NCBI GenBank assembly: GCA_941918925.1
Contig: OW799236.1
Location: 124,742,360 to 124,806,359 of the forward strand
Source: Phyto melanocephala
Lineage: Eukaryota > Arthropoda > Insecta > Diptera > Rhinophoridae
DNA: 64,000 nucleotides
Reading direction: 5' to 3'
Shown: positions 48,501 to 60,597 of the stretch, in pieces
Layout: each line of letters starts with the position of its first letter
Position numbering within the stretch: position 1 is the first letter of the stretch
Notes under the pieces: generated by a model
What the model saw: only the letters and a program-made list of their open reading frames with translations
The model's database searches: none
What the model was told of the DNA's origin: nothing
Made by a program: the position numbers and the translations under genes

Positions 48501-50639
48501 TTGTTTTACGCGTAAAGTGTCAGTGCGATGACAATGTGATAGTGATGCTTTGATTTTGGAGTAGTTGGTGGTGGCATCATTATTTAATGCATTTCATGGT
48601 GCTTGATTCAATGGCTTCTTGTTGTGTGGGTATATTCATTAGAAAATTTGTATCGTTATTGTTTGAAACAAATCAAAGTGTGAGCGTTTGTTCAACAATG
48701 CCATTAAACGAGTATCAAAATCAATTTGTTTCATTTTCTCCCTCCTTTATTTTTTATTTTGTGTGTGTTGTAGATAAGAATCACTATATGAGTTGAATTT
48801 CTTTGTTTTCAATTTTCTTGTTAAAAAATTACACTTGTTTTTCCTTATATTTGGAGGTGATTTTTCCATAGAATAGTGGTTGATTACACTCCTACATCTG
48901 GTGGCGGGATCTTTAGAAAAATGCTTTAATATTTAAAAGATATTAGATTTTTATTATCAACAAATTATTCATTACTAGAGGGATTTTTGGAAAACATTTT
49001 TATAAAGCAATTTTGTTTAAGCAACCATATTAATCCCTTGTAACCTATCTTCCACCATCAATGTGATGTATTCTGCATACGAAAATAGAAGCTCGCTGAA
49101 AATTTCACGTGTTCTGATTACAGATAAATAGTGCAATTTGTTATTCGGCTTTTAGATACAGAAAGATTTTATATGAAATTTGAAAAGAGTGAAAGAAGAG
49201 AGGGAATTCTTTGCGGTGTATGTAGTTAAATAGTTGAATCTGCAAATAATCAGAAAAATATTCACCTGATGAATCGATATAACAGGAGAAATAAACACGC
49301 CCTCTATTCTTTAGTTTATTATAGAAAACTAAAAAGAAGTATAGACTTTCTTGTACTAGCAAGTTTATATCAGAAGCAATTTTGTGTACTAAAAAATTGT
49401 ATGCGAAATGCTTGGATGTGACAGTCAAAATCTTAATTGATAAAAAATTTAAAGAATTTTTTTTTAGCCAATGGAGCATAATCCAGTTAAATCGTTTAAT
49501 ATAAAGTTAGGGAAAGTTGATACCTGATTGTAAGTTATACAGCTAATAACTGATGCCCTATTTTCAAATTGTCTTTAACCAAAATGTTCTTTAAAGACCT
49601 CCAACTGATGCCCAATTACGTTGTACATCTCTGGTCAATAATCCGGAGAATTCTACGACATCTTAAAAATCTTAGCTACTCTGGGGCCAGATATATTTAA
49701 TAATATCTCATGCTTAAGTCGTACAACAAAATACCGTACTTTTAGTTTAGTTAATGTCGGTCGATCGGGCCAATGATAACGACTAATCTGTGTTTTTAAG
49801 GAGTAAAGAGATCCATGTATTGTTGATGTGGAGTTTCTATCTATTTAATTCAAAAATGATAAAGCATGATTAATTTTTGCCGATATTTGCATATTTTGCA
49901 TATGATTTTTGCTCCTCTTTTGCTCCTATTAGACATTCAATATTCGCTGGCTTTCGAATTTCTGGTTGATTATCGAACAGCGAGTATCCAATGTTAAATT
50001 AAAGAATTAAAGTTAAATAATTTTAACAAAGATCACATTCATGTTGAGTACGTTCTACTGTTGAGGGGAACACATTTCAATGTTGTCCGATATTTGCATT
50101 GTGTTTCCTTTTTGAGTTAAAATTTTTTATTTATTCACGATTCTATTTACACCCAATTCAGACGATGACTTCAAATCGTAGATTTAATCCCCATTTTAGG
50201 AATCTACAAAAATTAATTATCAGTTATACGATGTTCATTTTGTATTTTTTTTACTTATAATCGGTTAATATTCTTTACTTGCTTGCTTGTAAATATTTGT
50301 AATGCAATATATTTTTCCATTAAATCATTTGTGTTAAAGAAATGTAACTTTTTCTTAGAGAAAATTTTTATTTTTGTATTAGATTTTCCGCTTTTTATTT
50401 CTTTTAAAAAGCACTTGTCACTTCAAAGAGTTTGTTAGGAAACGTTATAGAAATTCTTGTTGTGAGTCGCACATTCTTTTGAACAGAAATTTGCTTTCGA
50501 TGAATTTTTTCTTTTTTGCAAATTGATCTTCCAAGTCACAGGTGAGAGAAATATGACTTGATGAATAATACAAATGAATAAAATTAACATTAGCGGTTAT
50601 TTTTGTTAAATGTATGTCATATGAGCACACTATTTTTGA
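45522..50639. other. Intergenic, no gene seen
   Basis: No recognisable coding domain. The frame at 46565-46837 is a read-through of a mini-me-like fragment. The frames at 47443-47672 and 48587-48796 have no domain and are not supported. Confidence 0.4.
46560..46640 (-). mobile_element. mini-me-like fragment
   Basis: On the minus strand: TTATACCCTTCACCTGTGGT, then GTTTGTCATTCCGTTTGTAA and TTTCCGAATCCATA, matching the start of the 2774-3528 and 62899 copies. The remainder of the element is not recognised. Confidence 0.6.
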
Positions 50640-51010
50640 CGGATTAGAGCGTGGATATCGGTCAGGACTGATATAGGATGCAGAAACATAAGGGACGGCA
50701 GAGTATTAAGGGCTTTATGGCCCAAGTTTAATTCGGCGGACATTCTTTAAGGGCCACTATTGGGGTTATAACAGCACATTGTCAAGTCATAGCTGGGATT
50801 AGTAGATGGGATAGTGGCACTACGGATTATTGTAGGATATGTAAGATTGAGAAAGAGTGAAAAACTGTGAAACATGTTGTCTGTCAATGCCCGAGACTTC
50901 AGAACGACAGTTGAATGATGTCTCAGAGTGCAAATTAGAGAATATCATTGGGTTCATCATAGGGTTCGGGAGGTTAGTGAACAGACAATGAGGACTTGTT
51001 ATGACTTCTA
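50640..51010 (+). pseudogene. LINE ORF2 C-terminal remnant (RNase H / zinc ribbon part)
   Basis: The plus-strand frame reads TIGVITAHCQVIAGISRWDS, then TTDYCRICKIEKE, a stop, then KTVKHVVCQCPRLQ. ITAHC, the CxxC pair and the ExxxHxxCxCP pattern match the region after the reverse-transcriptase/RNase H part of R1/Jockey-type non-LTR retrotransposon ORF2. The stop and loss of the rest show it is a dead 3' fragment. Clade assignment is tentative. Confidence 0.75.
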
Positions 51011-51077
51011 CACATTTTATATTTTATTTCCTCTGCACTATTTATTTTCTAAATTTAACTTATAATAACTGCCTCTC

Positions 51078-52038
51078 TACACAGAAAAAAATATTACTTA
51101 AATTTCTTTAATCAATTGAATTTTTGGTTTGCTTTTGAATTCTAATTATAGTTTTTTATTAATTTAATTAAATTTCTTAATTTATATTAAATATTTTCAA
51201 AAAACAAAGATTTTTCTGTCATTCGAAAAAAAAATTAAAAAAAAATAAAAAATATTTTAAATGACATTTTCTTGAAAATTTAATTTAAAGAATAAATTTA
51301 ATAATTACTCAAGGAGAGGAATAATAAAAAAAAGTCGCCAATCTGCAAGAGAAAGTTCTGGTAAGTGCACATACATATGTAAAATATGTTCTGTTTTAAA
51401 TATAATAAATTATTTCGGTTTCATTGCAGGTATGCCAAAATTCATTACATATTTATTGTGTGCCTTTATATTCCTCAGAATTCTCATTTTAATAGGCAAG
51501 TTAGTTGAATTTCTTTACTCTGCCTGATCAAGCCTTTTTATCGGCTAACATTCCTTTATATCTAGGTCGTTGAAGCCTAAAAATTTTTTTTGGAAATACG
51601 GCTTTTGATATTGTATAGTATGTGTATGTGTGTGGAACCCTATTTCTTATCATTTATTTTATTATACATATAAGTAACGAAATATAATTAAAAATATAGA
51701 TTCCTTTGTAATAAAAATGTATATTAAGAATAAATATATATAAAAAGAGAATATTTTTTTGCATTTTTTTAAGCAGGTTTAATAAATTTTATTATTGATA
51801 TAATAAATGCTTTAATTTAATAAATCCCAAATCTCAAATATAGACATGATTAAATTAATTAAAATCATTGTTGAAAATTATGAAAATTTTAATTAATTTT
51901 TTAATAGTTTTAATTGATATTTTTCTCAATATTTTTCCAATTAAAACTATTAATTTTCATTTAAAGCAAAATTAAACAATTTTTTAATTAATAATATTAA
52001 TTTCGTAATTGAAATTCATATTTATTTTTTTCTGTGTA
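51078..52038. mobile_element. TIR element with TACACAGAAAAAAATA ends
   Basis: TACACAGAAAAAAATATTAC at 51078 and, inverted from 52038, TACACAGAAAAAAATAAATA share the first 16 bases. The ~960 bp body is extremely AT-rich with no coding capacity. TA at the outer edge would fit a TA target, but the superfamily is not assigned. Confidence 0.65.
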
Positions 52039-54792
52039 TTTAATTATTTCGGGTTTTCGTTTAATTAAATGGCCAACAATGGATAACATTGGTCTCCAAG
52101 TATGAAGTGTTTGAAGTATCTCTCGCTTCATGCACCCATTTCATACCATAGCACCCCTTTCATAATAGCAAAAAATGAATATGAATATGGTAGCCAAGTA
52201 CGAAGTGCACGAAATGCATTTTGATTTGAATGCCCATTTTCATAATAAACCGAAGTAACTTTAACGCATTGCTCGATTGTGTATCTTTCCATGGTTCAAA
52301 TTGAGTTAGTCTGAAATTGAGAAATGTCAAATGAAATGCAGAAAAAAACTTGACGTTTAGGTGTGGTTCACATTCACCATCGGCCCTTAAAATTTAACCA
52401 CCCTTCATAGCAGCCAAAGAAATTAGAAATAAAATTGTTAATACGAAATTGCTTATATAAAGGGAAATATAAAAATTTAAGAAAAACTGAACTTGGGCGA
52501 AATCAGCTTTTAAACTAAAATAAAGAAAATAATTCATAGTTATACATATTTTTTTCTATAGATTATTTATATTATTTTAATTTTTCAGAAAAAAAAATAT
52601 CCTTTAAAAATGTATCCTTCTTTATTTGTAAAAGTTTTTATTTAAATATTTCCGTGAAAAATAACATGATTCGGGAATATTGAAGGCTACAAACGACATT
52701 TTGTTATGGTGAATTAAAATAAAAATTATTTTATGTAATAAAATAAATATGTACCCATATTAATATAAAAACAATATTACATAAATACAATATAAATAGC
52801 ATAATTACACATATATATATTTTTTATTTTTTATATTTAAAGTCACGACATTTGGCCATATCGAATTCTTAATTTCCACAAGATACAGTTACATGGTGTC
52901 ATCTTATCTACAAATACTCCCCATGATTTCCAGTCACCTCAAACATTTCTTTTAATTCAGTTTTTAAACTGTGGATCTAATAATTCAATTATTTCAGTTA
53001 CCTCGAAAACAATTACATTAAACTGTTAAGCATTTCTTGGACCGACAAAACAACCAACAAAACCTGGCCAAAGAAATCTTTATCGCCGATGGGAGTGCAA
53101 TTGGTCATTGGTCATTTTGGCCATATTCTAAGGTCATATGGGAAAAAATTTATCTTCAGAAATTGCAAACAAGTCATTTCAAGGTTAACACTCTACTTTG
53201 AAAAATAGTTTTTCAACATCCTACTTAAAGGACTGGCAGCGATCAGTGACATCTTAGTTATTTCAAACTCTTACTAAGAACGGAGTTGATAATGAAACGA
53301 AAATAAAATACTTAAATTTTTATGCAGTTGTTGTTGATGTTGTTGATTAAGGTGCATATAATTATGTTGCACATAAATATTGTTTAAATAGCTCAACTAA
53401 ATGTTCATAATTACCAAGAACTGTTGGAGATCAACACAACAAATTGCTTCAGGGCCAACAATAATAATTGCAAAATGACCTCAAACATATTAAAGGCCCA
53501 AACTTCTTAGGCTTTTAACTCTCCTTACTTTGCCATGAAGACTAAATGTTAAACGCATTTTTGTTAAGCCCATAATGGCAATAATAAAGATTGTGCGAAA
53601 AATTACCTTGATTTGACAAGGTTTATAAAAATTTAACACGCACACACTCACACAGAAACTAACTAGTTGGTTCCAGGACAGAATAGAGCAAACTAAGCTA
53701 AACATTAAAGCATCACAGTCAGTTTTGATCATCTACCCATCCGTTCACATTGTCATGGTGATAGAGATGATAATGATGGACCTAAACAAAAATTGGCATA
53801 CATTTTGAGGGAGATTTGAGAGTGCTCATGTAGTGCTAATGCCAAGTTTTGTTGGCGAAGCAACGCCACATGTATTCTGCTCACACTAATATCGTGATTA
53901 GCATCTGCGTTGACAAACTCAGCGGGTGCTAGTTACAGTTTACTTATACATTCGATTATTTCTTTTTTTTCTACACATTTTTCCTTACAAGACAAACTTA
54001 TTTCTAGTTGGCTACAACTTCTATTTTATTTGCAAAACTGAAACACACACACATGCACACAACTGCTAAGAAAATAAAATCGAAAGACGAAATCAAAAGC
54101 AACATTAAGATTGAAAATGTTTAAAACATTCTTCTGCCCCCACCCAAGATGAATAATTATGAACGATCTTTATCCTCGCAAGTATCCTACTGGGTTTGTT
54201 AATGCCCGCACATTCCACTAAGCATTGGGCACATCACAAAATTTCTTTAGCTCAAGTAGAACTGGCCAAAGGATACCTGCAGTGTATTCCAAAAATTCTC
54301 TAAATACCGAACATATAAAAACGCATGAAAAGCTGATTGTTTGACAAACGAATTCACGCGTATTCCATTTAAACTCGCTAATAGCCGCAATAACGAGCTG
54401 TAACGCTGCTATTATAGTGCTGTTCATGCCATTTGTATGTTGTCATCATTGTGATGATGAATCCGTCACCTTGGTTTCCTTTACACGAAATGTCCCTGCC
54501 GTATGTATAGTCGTGTACATTTTATTGTGATTTGCAGCAAAATACACAACAACAAAATACTTGTCTGTTGTCCATAAGTATTTTTCAATACTTATGCTCG
54601 GAGGTTGCTTTTACCTCTGCCTGTGTTATTAATGATGGAAATTTGAAAATACAGAAGGTTCAATAATTGCAGCATTATTGTACGCGAAATGTGTTCACAG
54701 CGGCACATTTATAAGATCGTCATTCGTATGCGTCTTCAAGTCTTTTCTACGCATTTTTAGCGTACTCGCACCAGAACATTCAGCAATACAAA
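52039..54792. other. Intergenic, no gene seen
   Basis: The 53700-54700 part is more complex and less A/T-repetitive than most of the window and could hold regulatory DNA. No coding domain or RNA gene is recognised. Confidence 0.4.
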
Positions 54793-54897
54793 TAAAAAAG
54801 CAAATTAAAGTGCTATAGTCGGCTGTCTTGGATCTTATATACCCTTCACCAGCGTATATGTATGTGATATTAGGTGTATATATATATAAGACCGTAC

Positions 54898-55852
54898 CAG
54901 AGCTGTAAAAAGCTGCAATCAATTGACATTGAAATCAAAGTGATTTCAACCAAACTGATTTCACTCTTTGATTTCTAAATGATTTCAGATTTCAAAATGA
55001 AATCTTGTCAAAATTGCAATATTTTTTGATTGCAATCATTTTAAAATCATTTTTTTTATAAATCATTGAATGCAATTAATATAATTGCAATCAATTCGAT
55101 TGCAATCAAATTTTTGTTGAAATCATGTGATTTCAACAAGTTCCCTTGAAATCATGTGATTTCAATAAATTCCCTTGAAATCACAACTATAGTAAAAGTC
55201 CAATGAAATAATTTACATTTGGAATCTAGCGGTTTCTACTAGAATCTGGTGGAAACCTCCAAATTTTTGGTGGAAACCACTAGATTTTAGTAAAAATCAC
55301 TAAAGTTTTGGTGAAAACCAACAGATTCTATTGCAAACCTCCACTTATATTTGACCAGAAAAATAAAAGTCAAAAACAAAAAAAAAAATTTAATTTTGTG
55401 AATTTATTAAAAAAAAGTCATGACAAACATAATATGAACAAAACAATATGAAAAATATTTCAGATTTCATTACTTTGAGCATTTTTTACATTAGAAAGCT
55501 CTCTATTGGCTTTTAGTAAAAGTAACTTTTCAAAGTTGCTATCTGAAAGCGATCTACGACGCGGAGAATTTAGCAAGGTTGCTAATGAAAATAACCTTTC
55601 TACTGCAGCTGATGATGGTAATGGTACGTTGAATCTCATAAATGTGGATTTCAAAGTCGTTGCGTTGAAAAGAGAGTTCTTTGCAATTTTGCAAAGTAGA
55701 GGATATTAGATAATAACAACTAAAACTTATCGGCTCCAAAATGACATGAAAAACGTAGGTTTGTTAGTCATTTCTTGCATTTTTTTTTCTACGGAAGAAC
55801 TGATTGCAATTAGAAATAATGTTTACCAATTTTGCAATCATTTACAGCTCTG
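54898..55852 (-). mobile_element. hAT transposon relic, exact 8 bp duplication
   Basis: Terminal inverted repeats CAGAGCTGTAAA (54898) and TTTACAGCTCTG (ending 55852) are flanked by exact GACCGTAC copies at 54890-54897 and 55853-55860, the 8 bp duplication typical of hAT elements. Subterminal TGATTGCAATCA and GAAATCATGTGATTTC palindromes are repeated on the left. The right half holds the end of a transposase gene. Confidence 0.95.
55460..55654 (-). pseudogene. hAT transposase C-terminal dimerisation domain
   Basis: This frame encodes the end of a hAT transposase: RFNVPLPSSAAVERLFSLAT, then LNSPRRRSLSDSNFEKLLLL, KANRELS, and a stop at 55460. The pattern LPSSAAVERLFS.A....PRR..LSD..FE.LL.LKAN is the diagnostic hAT C-terminal (hATC) dimerisation motif. 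The frame can be followed a little further upstream (KNSLFNATTLKSTF) without an initiation codon. The BED finger and the DDE core are absent, so the element cannot mobilise itself; the surviving part has no internal stop, suggesting fairly recent internal deletion. It sits inside perfect inverted repeats with an exact target duplication. Confidence 0.9.
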
Positions 55853-56302
55853 GACCGTACTAGAAGAAAATTTTGCCATACATCTTTGAATACGAAGTAT
55901 TTTTGCGAATTGTTGGGCGATAGCCTTTTTACTATTTTCGTTATATCTTTGGTACCAATAGGTAGACTTTAATGTGTGTTATAACGATGTTTTGCTTTCA
56001 AGGAGACCTATATTTTGTTTTAAGGAATATTGAATTCAGGAATAATTTAAAAAATAGCGACCCGTACGTGTGGCAATAAAAAAGTTTGAAAAAAAAATTA
56101 ACAAAATTATTAGCAAAGATACAATGATTTTTGCTTTGAGTTTCTGATATTAGGGTTTTGGGAACTGCATTCCGAGTGGAATTAAGTTTCTTCGAATAGT
56201 CATGGCAGTGCAGTTGTTTTAAGCAACAATTTGATTTTATTTGAAACACAGAAACCAGTTGTGGTTCGCAATTATACTATTGAGCAATTTGAGTGCAGGA
56301 TA

Positions 56303-56575
56303 ACACGCGCAAAAAAAAAACATGGTAACGACATGATCATGACGTTCAAATTATAGTCTCTATAAAAATATTTGGTTATTAATTAAAATTAGTACAATCA
56401 ACAAATCGCAAAGGTTGTCTATTTCGTTTGTAAACCTAACATAGCTATTGCATGATACTTTAATTAAAAATAATAATATTATCTTGCAACCATTATATGT
56501 TTTAACCACAGTCATTCAAATCAGTCATAGCATGTTGCTCTTCGATTATGATTACCACAACCAAGTTTTTTTGTA
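56303..56575. mobile_element. ACACGCAAAG-family TIR element, copy 3 (short)
   Basis: It begins ACACGCGCAAAAAAAAAACA with TGGTAACGACATGATCATGA and ends with ATGTTGCTCTTCGATTATGA and TTACCACAACCAAG, matching both ends of 39611-43080. Its ~273 bp suggests the compact MITE form of the family. Confidence 0.7.
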
Positions 56576-57565
56576 CTGTCTTTAGTTTGTAAAAAAGTTC
56601 ACGAATTATCTGGACGATACTCGTTAGCAGAGCAACTGAACTTATGCTGGTCAGATCTCACAGAAATTCGTACTATGGCATACTCTATCAGGTGTGGAGC
56701 TAACAGCTGTAGTGTATGACTAGTAAAAAACCGAAACAATTGATCCGGGTTTTTGCGGGGTAATTTTTATTATTTGACACTTGTCGCCATTTACAAAACT
56801 AATAGCATCTCGCAATAGGTTGACGCAGTTATCCTGGTATAGAAAGTCTAATTTAACTAAAAAGGTTAAATTCTTTTAACAAAATTTTTGTCTATATCTT
56901 TACTAGTAATGGACCGTCTGGACTTAGTTTATAAGTTTCTACAAATTAGCTTGAAGACATACAAATTAGCATATTGTATTAAAGCTAAAAAAAATGTTCT
57001 TCTGTAAGCCAAGTGGCAGTCGGGTTTTTGTTTATATCTCGTTTATATGGCGATTTTGTAAGTTATCAACAGAAAAATTTAAATTTAAAAAAATTAAATT
57101 GGTTTTTGTTCCACAAAAATTTGCCAGTATCTTTGCTAGTAATTGATAGTTAGGACGTATCTAAGGATGTTTTTAAGACCAATCTAGCTTGTAAAAAATA
57201 AAACGAGAAAAGCAAATTTTAATTTAAAAAAAATTTAGAGCTTGTAAGCCCAAGAAATAATAATAAGAAAAGGTCGTTAAATCAATATTCAATTAAAACT
57301 TTTTTTATTCGAAAGATCAATAAAATTACATGACATCAACGATTGAAAATGATTTCAGGCATATCGATACCGCAGATATTTGTTTACGTGTGATATACTA
57401 TTGTTAAAACACTAGCACCCATAATATTAACCTGTGAAAATCTGCCTGAAAATAATCGAAAGTATCAATTCGACAGGTATGTTTCTCTAAATCAAATAAT
57501 CGCCAAATTTTGATTAATAAATGCATGGTTGCTTGCGGTCGCTATATGGCACGTAGCAAAATTTA

Positions 57566-57790
57566 TTAAAACTTTGTCTTGCCCGGATTAATGCCATCTC
57601 TATTTTTACAAAAAAAATACTTGATCGTGGTGCAGTAGCGATCTTCATTGACCATAACACGAGTTTCGGCAACATTTTTAAGAAATAAGACCGGATGATG
57701 CGGTGTAAACCGCACCATACGATGCATATTTCTAAATGTAATGGAGACTGTAGGGTCTGTTGTGGGTTGGTCCCATTTCATACGCACCAA
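57566..57790 (-). other. Unassigned 74-codon open frame
   Basis: Reads VRMKWDQPTTDPTVSITFRN near its start and YFFCKNRDGINPGKTKF at its end, then a stop. The composition is more coding-like than other random frames here, with cysteine, histidine and proline spread evenly. No family was recognised, there is no good start codon context and no splice sites were defined. It lies within the mini-me-bounded nest, so an old transposon exon is possible. Confidence 0.25.
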
Positions 57791-58123
57791 TTTTGTTTAT
57801 TAACAAACACGTTAAGCAACATAATCCTCATCGCTGAACACACAAAGTCGTCTATAAATTATGCGAATCGATAACGTAAAACACCTATTATACTTGCATA
57901 CATACTTGAGTAAGTTGCAAGCACGTCAGTAAGTTGTGTGGCAATTGCAAATCATTGATTATTTTGTACAAAAGCAGTAATGTTTCTTTGGCTTATATAT
58001 TAGTTATAGATGTGTCGATCTTGCTGGTTTTCAATAGCGAAATTCTTTCAACTATGTTTGATACATTAATACTATATACAAGTTCGTAGAATATATGAAG
58101 AATATATCAACCTACACAAGGAC

Positions 58124-58360
58124 GGGGTGCCCCGGTGGACTAGTCAGTAGTGTGCTAGTCTGCTAGTTTAGGGGTTGCGGGTTCGATTACCGCCAGAGAC
58201 TCTGGACTGGTCTGCTTCTCTTTCTCTTCTATTCTAACTATTTCTATACTTATTATATTCTTCTCTTCATTTCTATATTAAGGCGTAACAATGGACCGTA
58301 ATGGTCTCCGGATGAGGGTGTGAAGGTAACTTTGCACCAGCCTTACCTACCTACCTACCT
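58124..58360 (+). mobile_element. tRNA-derived SINE, copy 2, 14 bp duplication
   Basis: The sequence starts GGGGTGCCCCGGTGGACTAG. An A-box-like TGGACTAGTCAGTAGTG lies at 58136-58152 and a B box GGTTCGATTAC at 58180-58190, the internal RNA polymerase III promoter of a tRNA. These are followed by CGCCAGAGACTCTGG, a pyrimidine-rich body and an (ACCT)n tail. Exact ACCTACACAAGGAC copies lie at 58110-58123 and 58361-58374, showing target-primed insertion. Confidence 0.93.
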
Positions 58361-58516
58361 ACCTACACAAGGACAGACGAACTCCTTTATCTATAAGCTT
58401 TCCAAATATGAATCTATAATTTATATGTTTGCAAATAAATTTTAGGGAATTTTCAAATGGAATAACCAACATAAAAGTGTGTATATGCCCTTATATATAT
58501 TTGTGAAGGGTATAAT

Positions 58517-60018
58517 AAAACTGATCGATTGTACACATTTCGCCACACTTCCTCAACGACCCTGAGAATCTGTGAACATTTAATGTCTGCCTCACTATTC
58601 AATCACTGCACTGTGTGCTGCTTTACCATACTTAGCGATGAATTTGAGGGTCATCACAAATTCAGCGCAAACAACAACACGCTCACAATAATTTCAACAA
58701 CAACGACATTTTTGTTGTATTCAAAATAAAGTTTTGTCATCTTCTTAAGAATCTCTACTAATTTATTTTTGTATGTGTATAGTCAGTCATTATGGCTTAA
58801 ATTTTATTATCATTTTTATGATGCATTTATGAGCTATTTGCGAGCTGTTTTTTTTTTCTTCTTCTTTCCTTCTTTTCTGCTGCAGTTGAAATACAAAGAT
58901 GTTGCTTCCAAATCAATTGAAATAATAACGATTCTATGAAGCAATTTGTGTAAATTTCTCTTCTGCAGCAGTTAAAATAAAAACAAATCTTGCTTCCAAA
59001 TCAACTGAAATAATAAAGATTCTGCGAAACATTTTGTGTAAATTGTCATTGTCACGAAACACTTACTCACATTTAGGTAGATTATTGTTAAATAATAAAT
59101 CATATATACAACTTTCTAAATGTATAAATAGTTGGGCTAAAATTGGTCGCGTGGAAGGACGGTTAGTGAAAAAAAAAAATCCTCCAAATTTATTTGTATT
59201 TTTTTTTTAATATTTTATTGCAACTATTTTCCAAATAAATGCCAAAATGCCGGACTTAAAATTAAATGCACTAACAATTACAATCGAGGATCGTTATAAA
59301 AACGGTAGGCGCGAGATCTCGCAAAGCGACGCAATTTCTTGTCTTTTTATGTTTTTCACTACCTACAGGCATACTTGCTTACACACACACACACACACAC
59401 ACACATACACTCAACACACGCCCAAATATTGACCGTAACTTTTCAAAAGCAAAAAGGATGGAAATGGTTGTACAAATAAAATCAAAGATATTAAGTGTAA
59501 TTTACATACAAATACAAATAAATATTTATTTATTTGACCTTTTCTATTTGTTTACCTCATTTCCTCATTATCGCTTACTTCCGCGAATTTATTTTAATTC
59601 CCAAAGTTTGTTTGTAATTTGTATTGTTTATTAGCCTTGTAATATGAAAACAACAACAACAACAAAAATATAAAAAAGTTAAACAAACTTTAAAGTATGT
59701 ACGTACAAACAGTTGCTGGTGATAATAAAAAAGTCGTCGTCACAGAAAACTAAAGTGTTAAATGTTTGTTGCTTTTAGCCGGCATCATTTGAAATTATTA
59801 TAAGAGTAAAAACTGTATTTAAGATGGTTACAAGCAAATATTTACAGTTTCATTTCCGTTTCCATTGATTACATACATATGAATTAACTCTTTCTTTCCA
59901 AACACTTAACAACAAAGTCAATTGTCAAGACTTTGTGACAATGTTTTAACATTATGTTCTAGATACTAAAATCGTCGAGGGCAATGGTTATCAATCAGGT
60001 ATGTGAATTCAACTATTA
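58517..60018. other. Intergenic, no gene seen
   Basis: It contains a (CA)n microsatellite at 59381-59405 and two diverged copies of a CTGCAGCAGTT..AAATACAAA / CTTGCTTCCAAATCAA block near 58880-58935 and 58965-59020. No coding domain is recognised. Confidence 0.45.
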
Positions 60019-60240
60019 ATGGTTAAATTAAAAATTAATTGCCCGGCGCTTTTGCCAGATTTTTCAGCACCCTACAATTTTATTATTATTTTTTTTAGAT
60101 ATTTTAAGGAGGGAATTTATGTGAACAAGCTCGAGACTATGCTTAAACTCAAGGCTTATATTGTTGCGCTAAAACCACAAATTTTTAAAGATTTTATAGA
60201 AAATAATCTAAAACGAGCGAGGCTAAAAACGTGAATCATT
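60019..60240 (+). pseudogene. Mariner-superfamily transposase C-terminal fragment
   Basis: The frame reads NCPALLPDFSAPYNFI, then YFKEGIYVNKLETMLKLKAY and PQIFKDFIENNLKRARLKT. It corresponds to the N(W)PARSPDL.P.DFFLW segment near the third catalytic acidic residue and the following C-terminus, with the key residues altered. It parallels the C-terminus of the 33430-34420 relic. Upstream parts are missing. Confidence 0.75.
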
Positions 60241-60329
60241 TAAGTGAGATTATTATTAAACCACACGGTGACTTTTAACCTTTTGTCTTTATGACAAAAC
60301 AAATTTAATTCCATTTGTCCATTTACGTC

Positions 60330-60362
60330 CTAAAAGCTACCTTATATGGAAGTGAAATATCG
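60330..60362 (+). other. Hairpin-GAAA motif 4 (degenerate)
   Basis: CCTAAAA, stem GCTACC with GGAAGT, then GAAATATCGG and AATAAATAAAAGAG. Same architecture as motifs 1-3 with a weaker stem, about 90 bases after the mariner-family fragment. Confidence 0.3.
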
Positions 60363-60597
60363 GAATAAATAAAAGAGTTTTTATGAAAAATTATTATTCC
60401 CAAGGTCCTCTAAAAAGATAAAATAAAGCAAAATATTTTGAAGCACCATATTGATTTCTTTTAAATTATTTTCGCTTGAACTTTGTTGCAGGGTCGCAAA
60501 ACAAATGCATTCGGTGTTTAAATATTCCTGCAATAAACATTTTTTTACTTTGCCTCTCTACTGAGTTCTACTTAAAAGTAGTTTTTTTAGATAATTT

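Larger units (their letters stand above)
54793..58516 (-). mobile_element. mini-me-like ends enclosing a nest of insertions
   Basis: On the minus strand the right side (58516 leftward) starts TTATTATACCCTTCACAAAT and includes GGAAAGCTTATAGATAAAGG and a GTCTGTCC word, like copy 1. The left side (54845-54793) reads GTGAAGGGTATATAAGATCC and AGCCGACTATAGCACTTT, like the 3' end of copy 1. Between them are a hAT relic, a short TIR element and a SINE. Either one copy was expanded by these insertions, or two partial copies face each other; about 2.2 kb of the interior remains unexplained. Confidence 0.5.

Noticed and set aside
58124..58200. Functional tRNA gene
   Set aside because: A and B boxes are present, but the cloverleaf is incomplete, and the body, tail and target duplication show a SINE.
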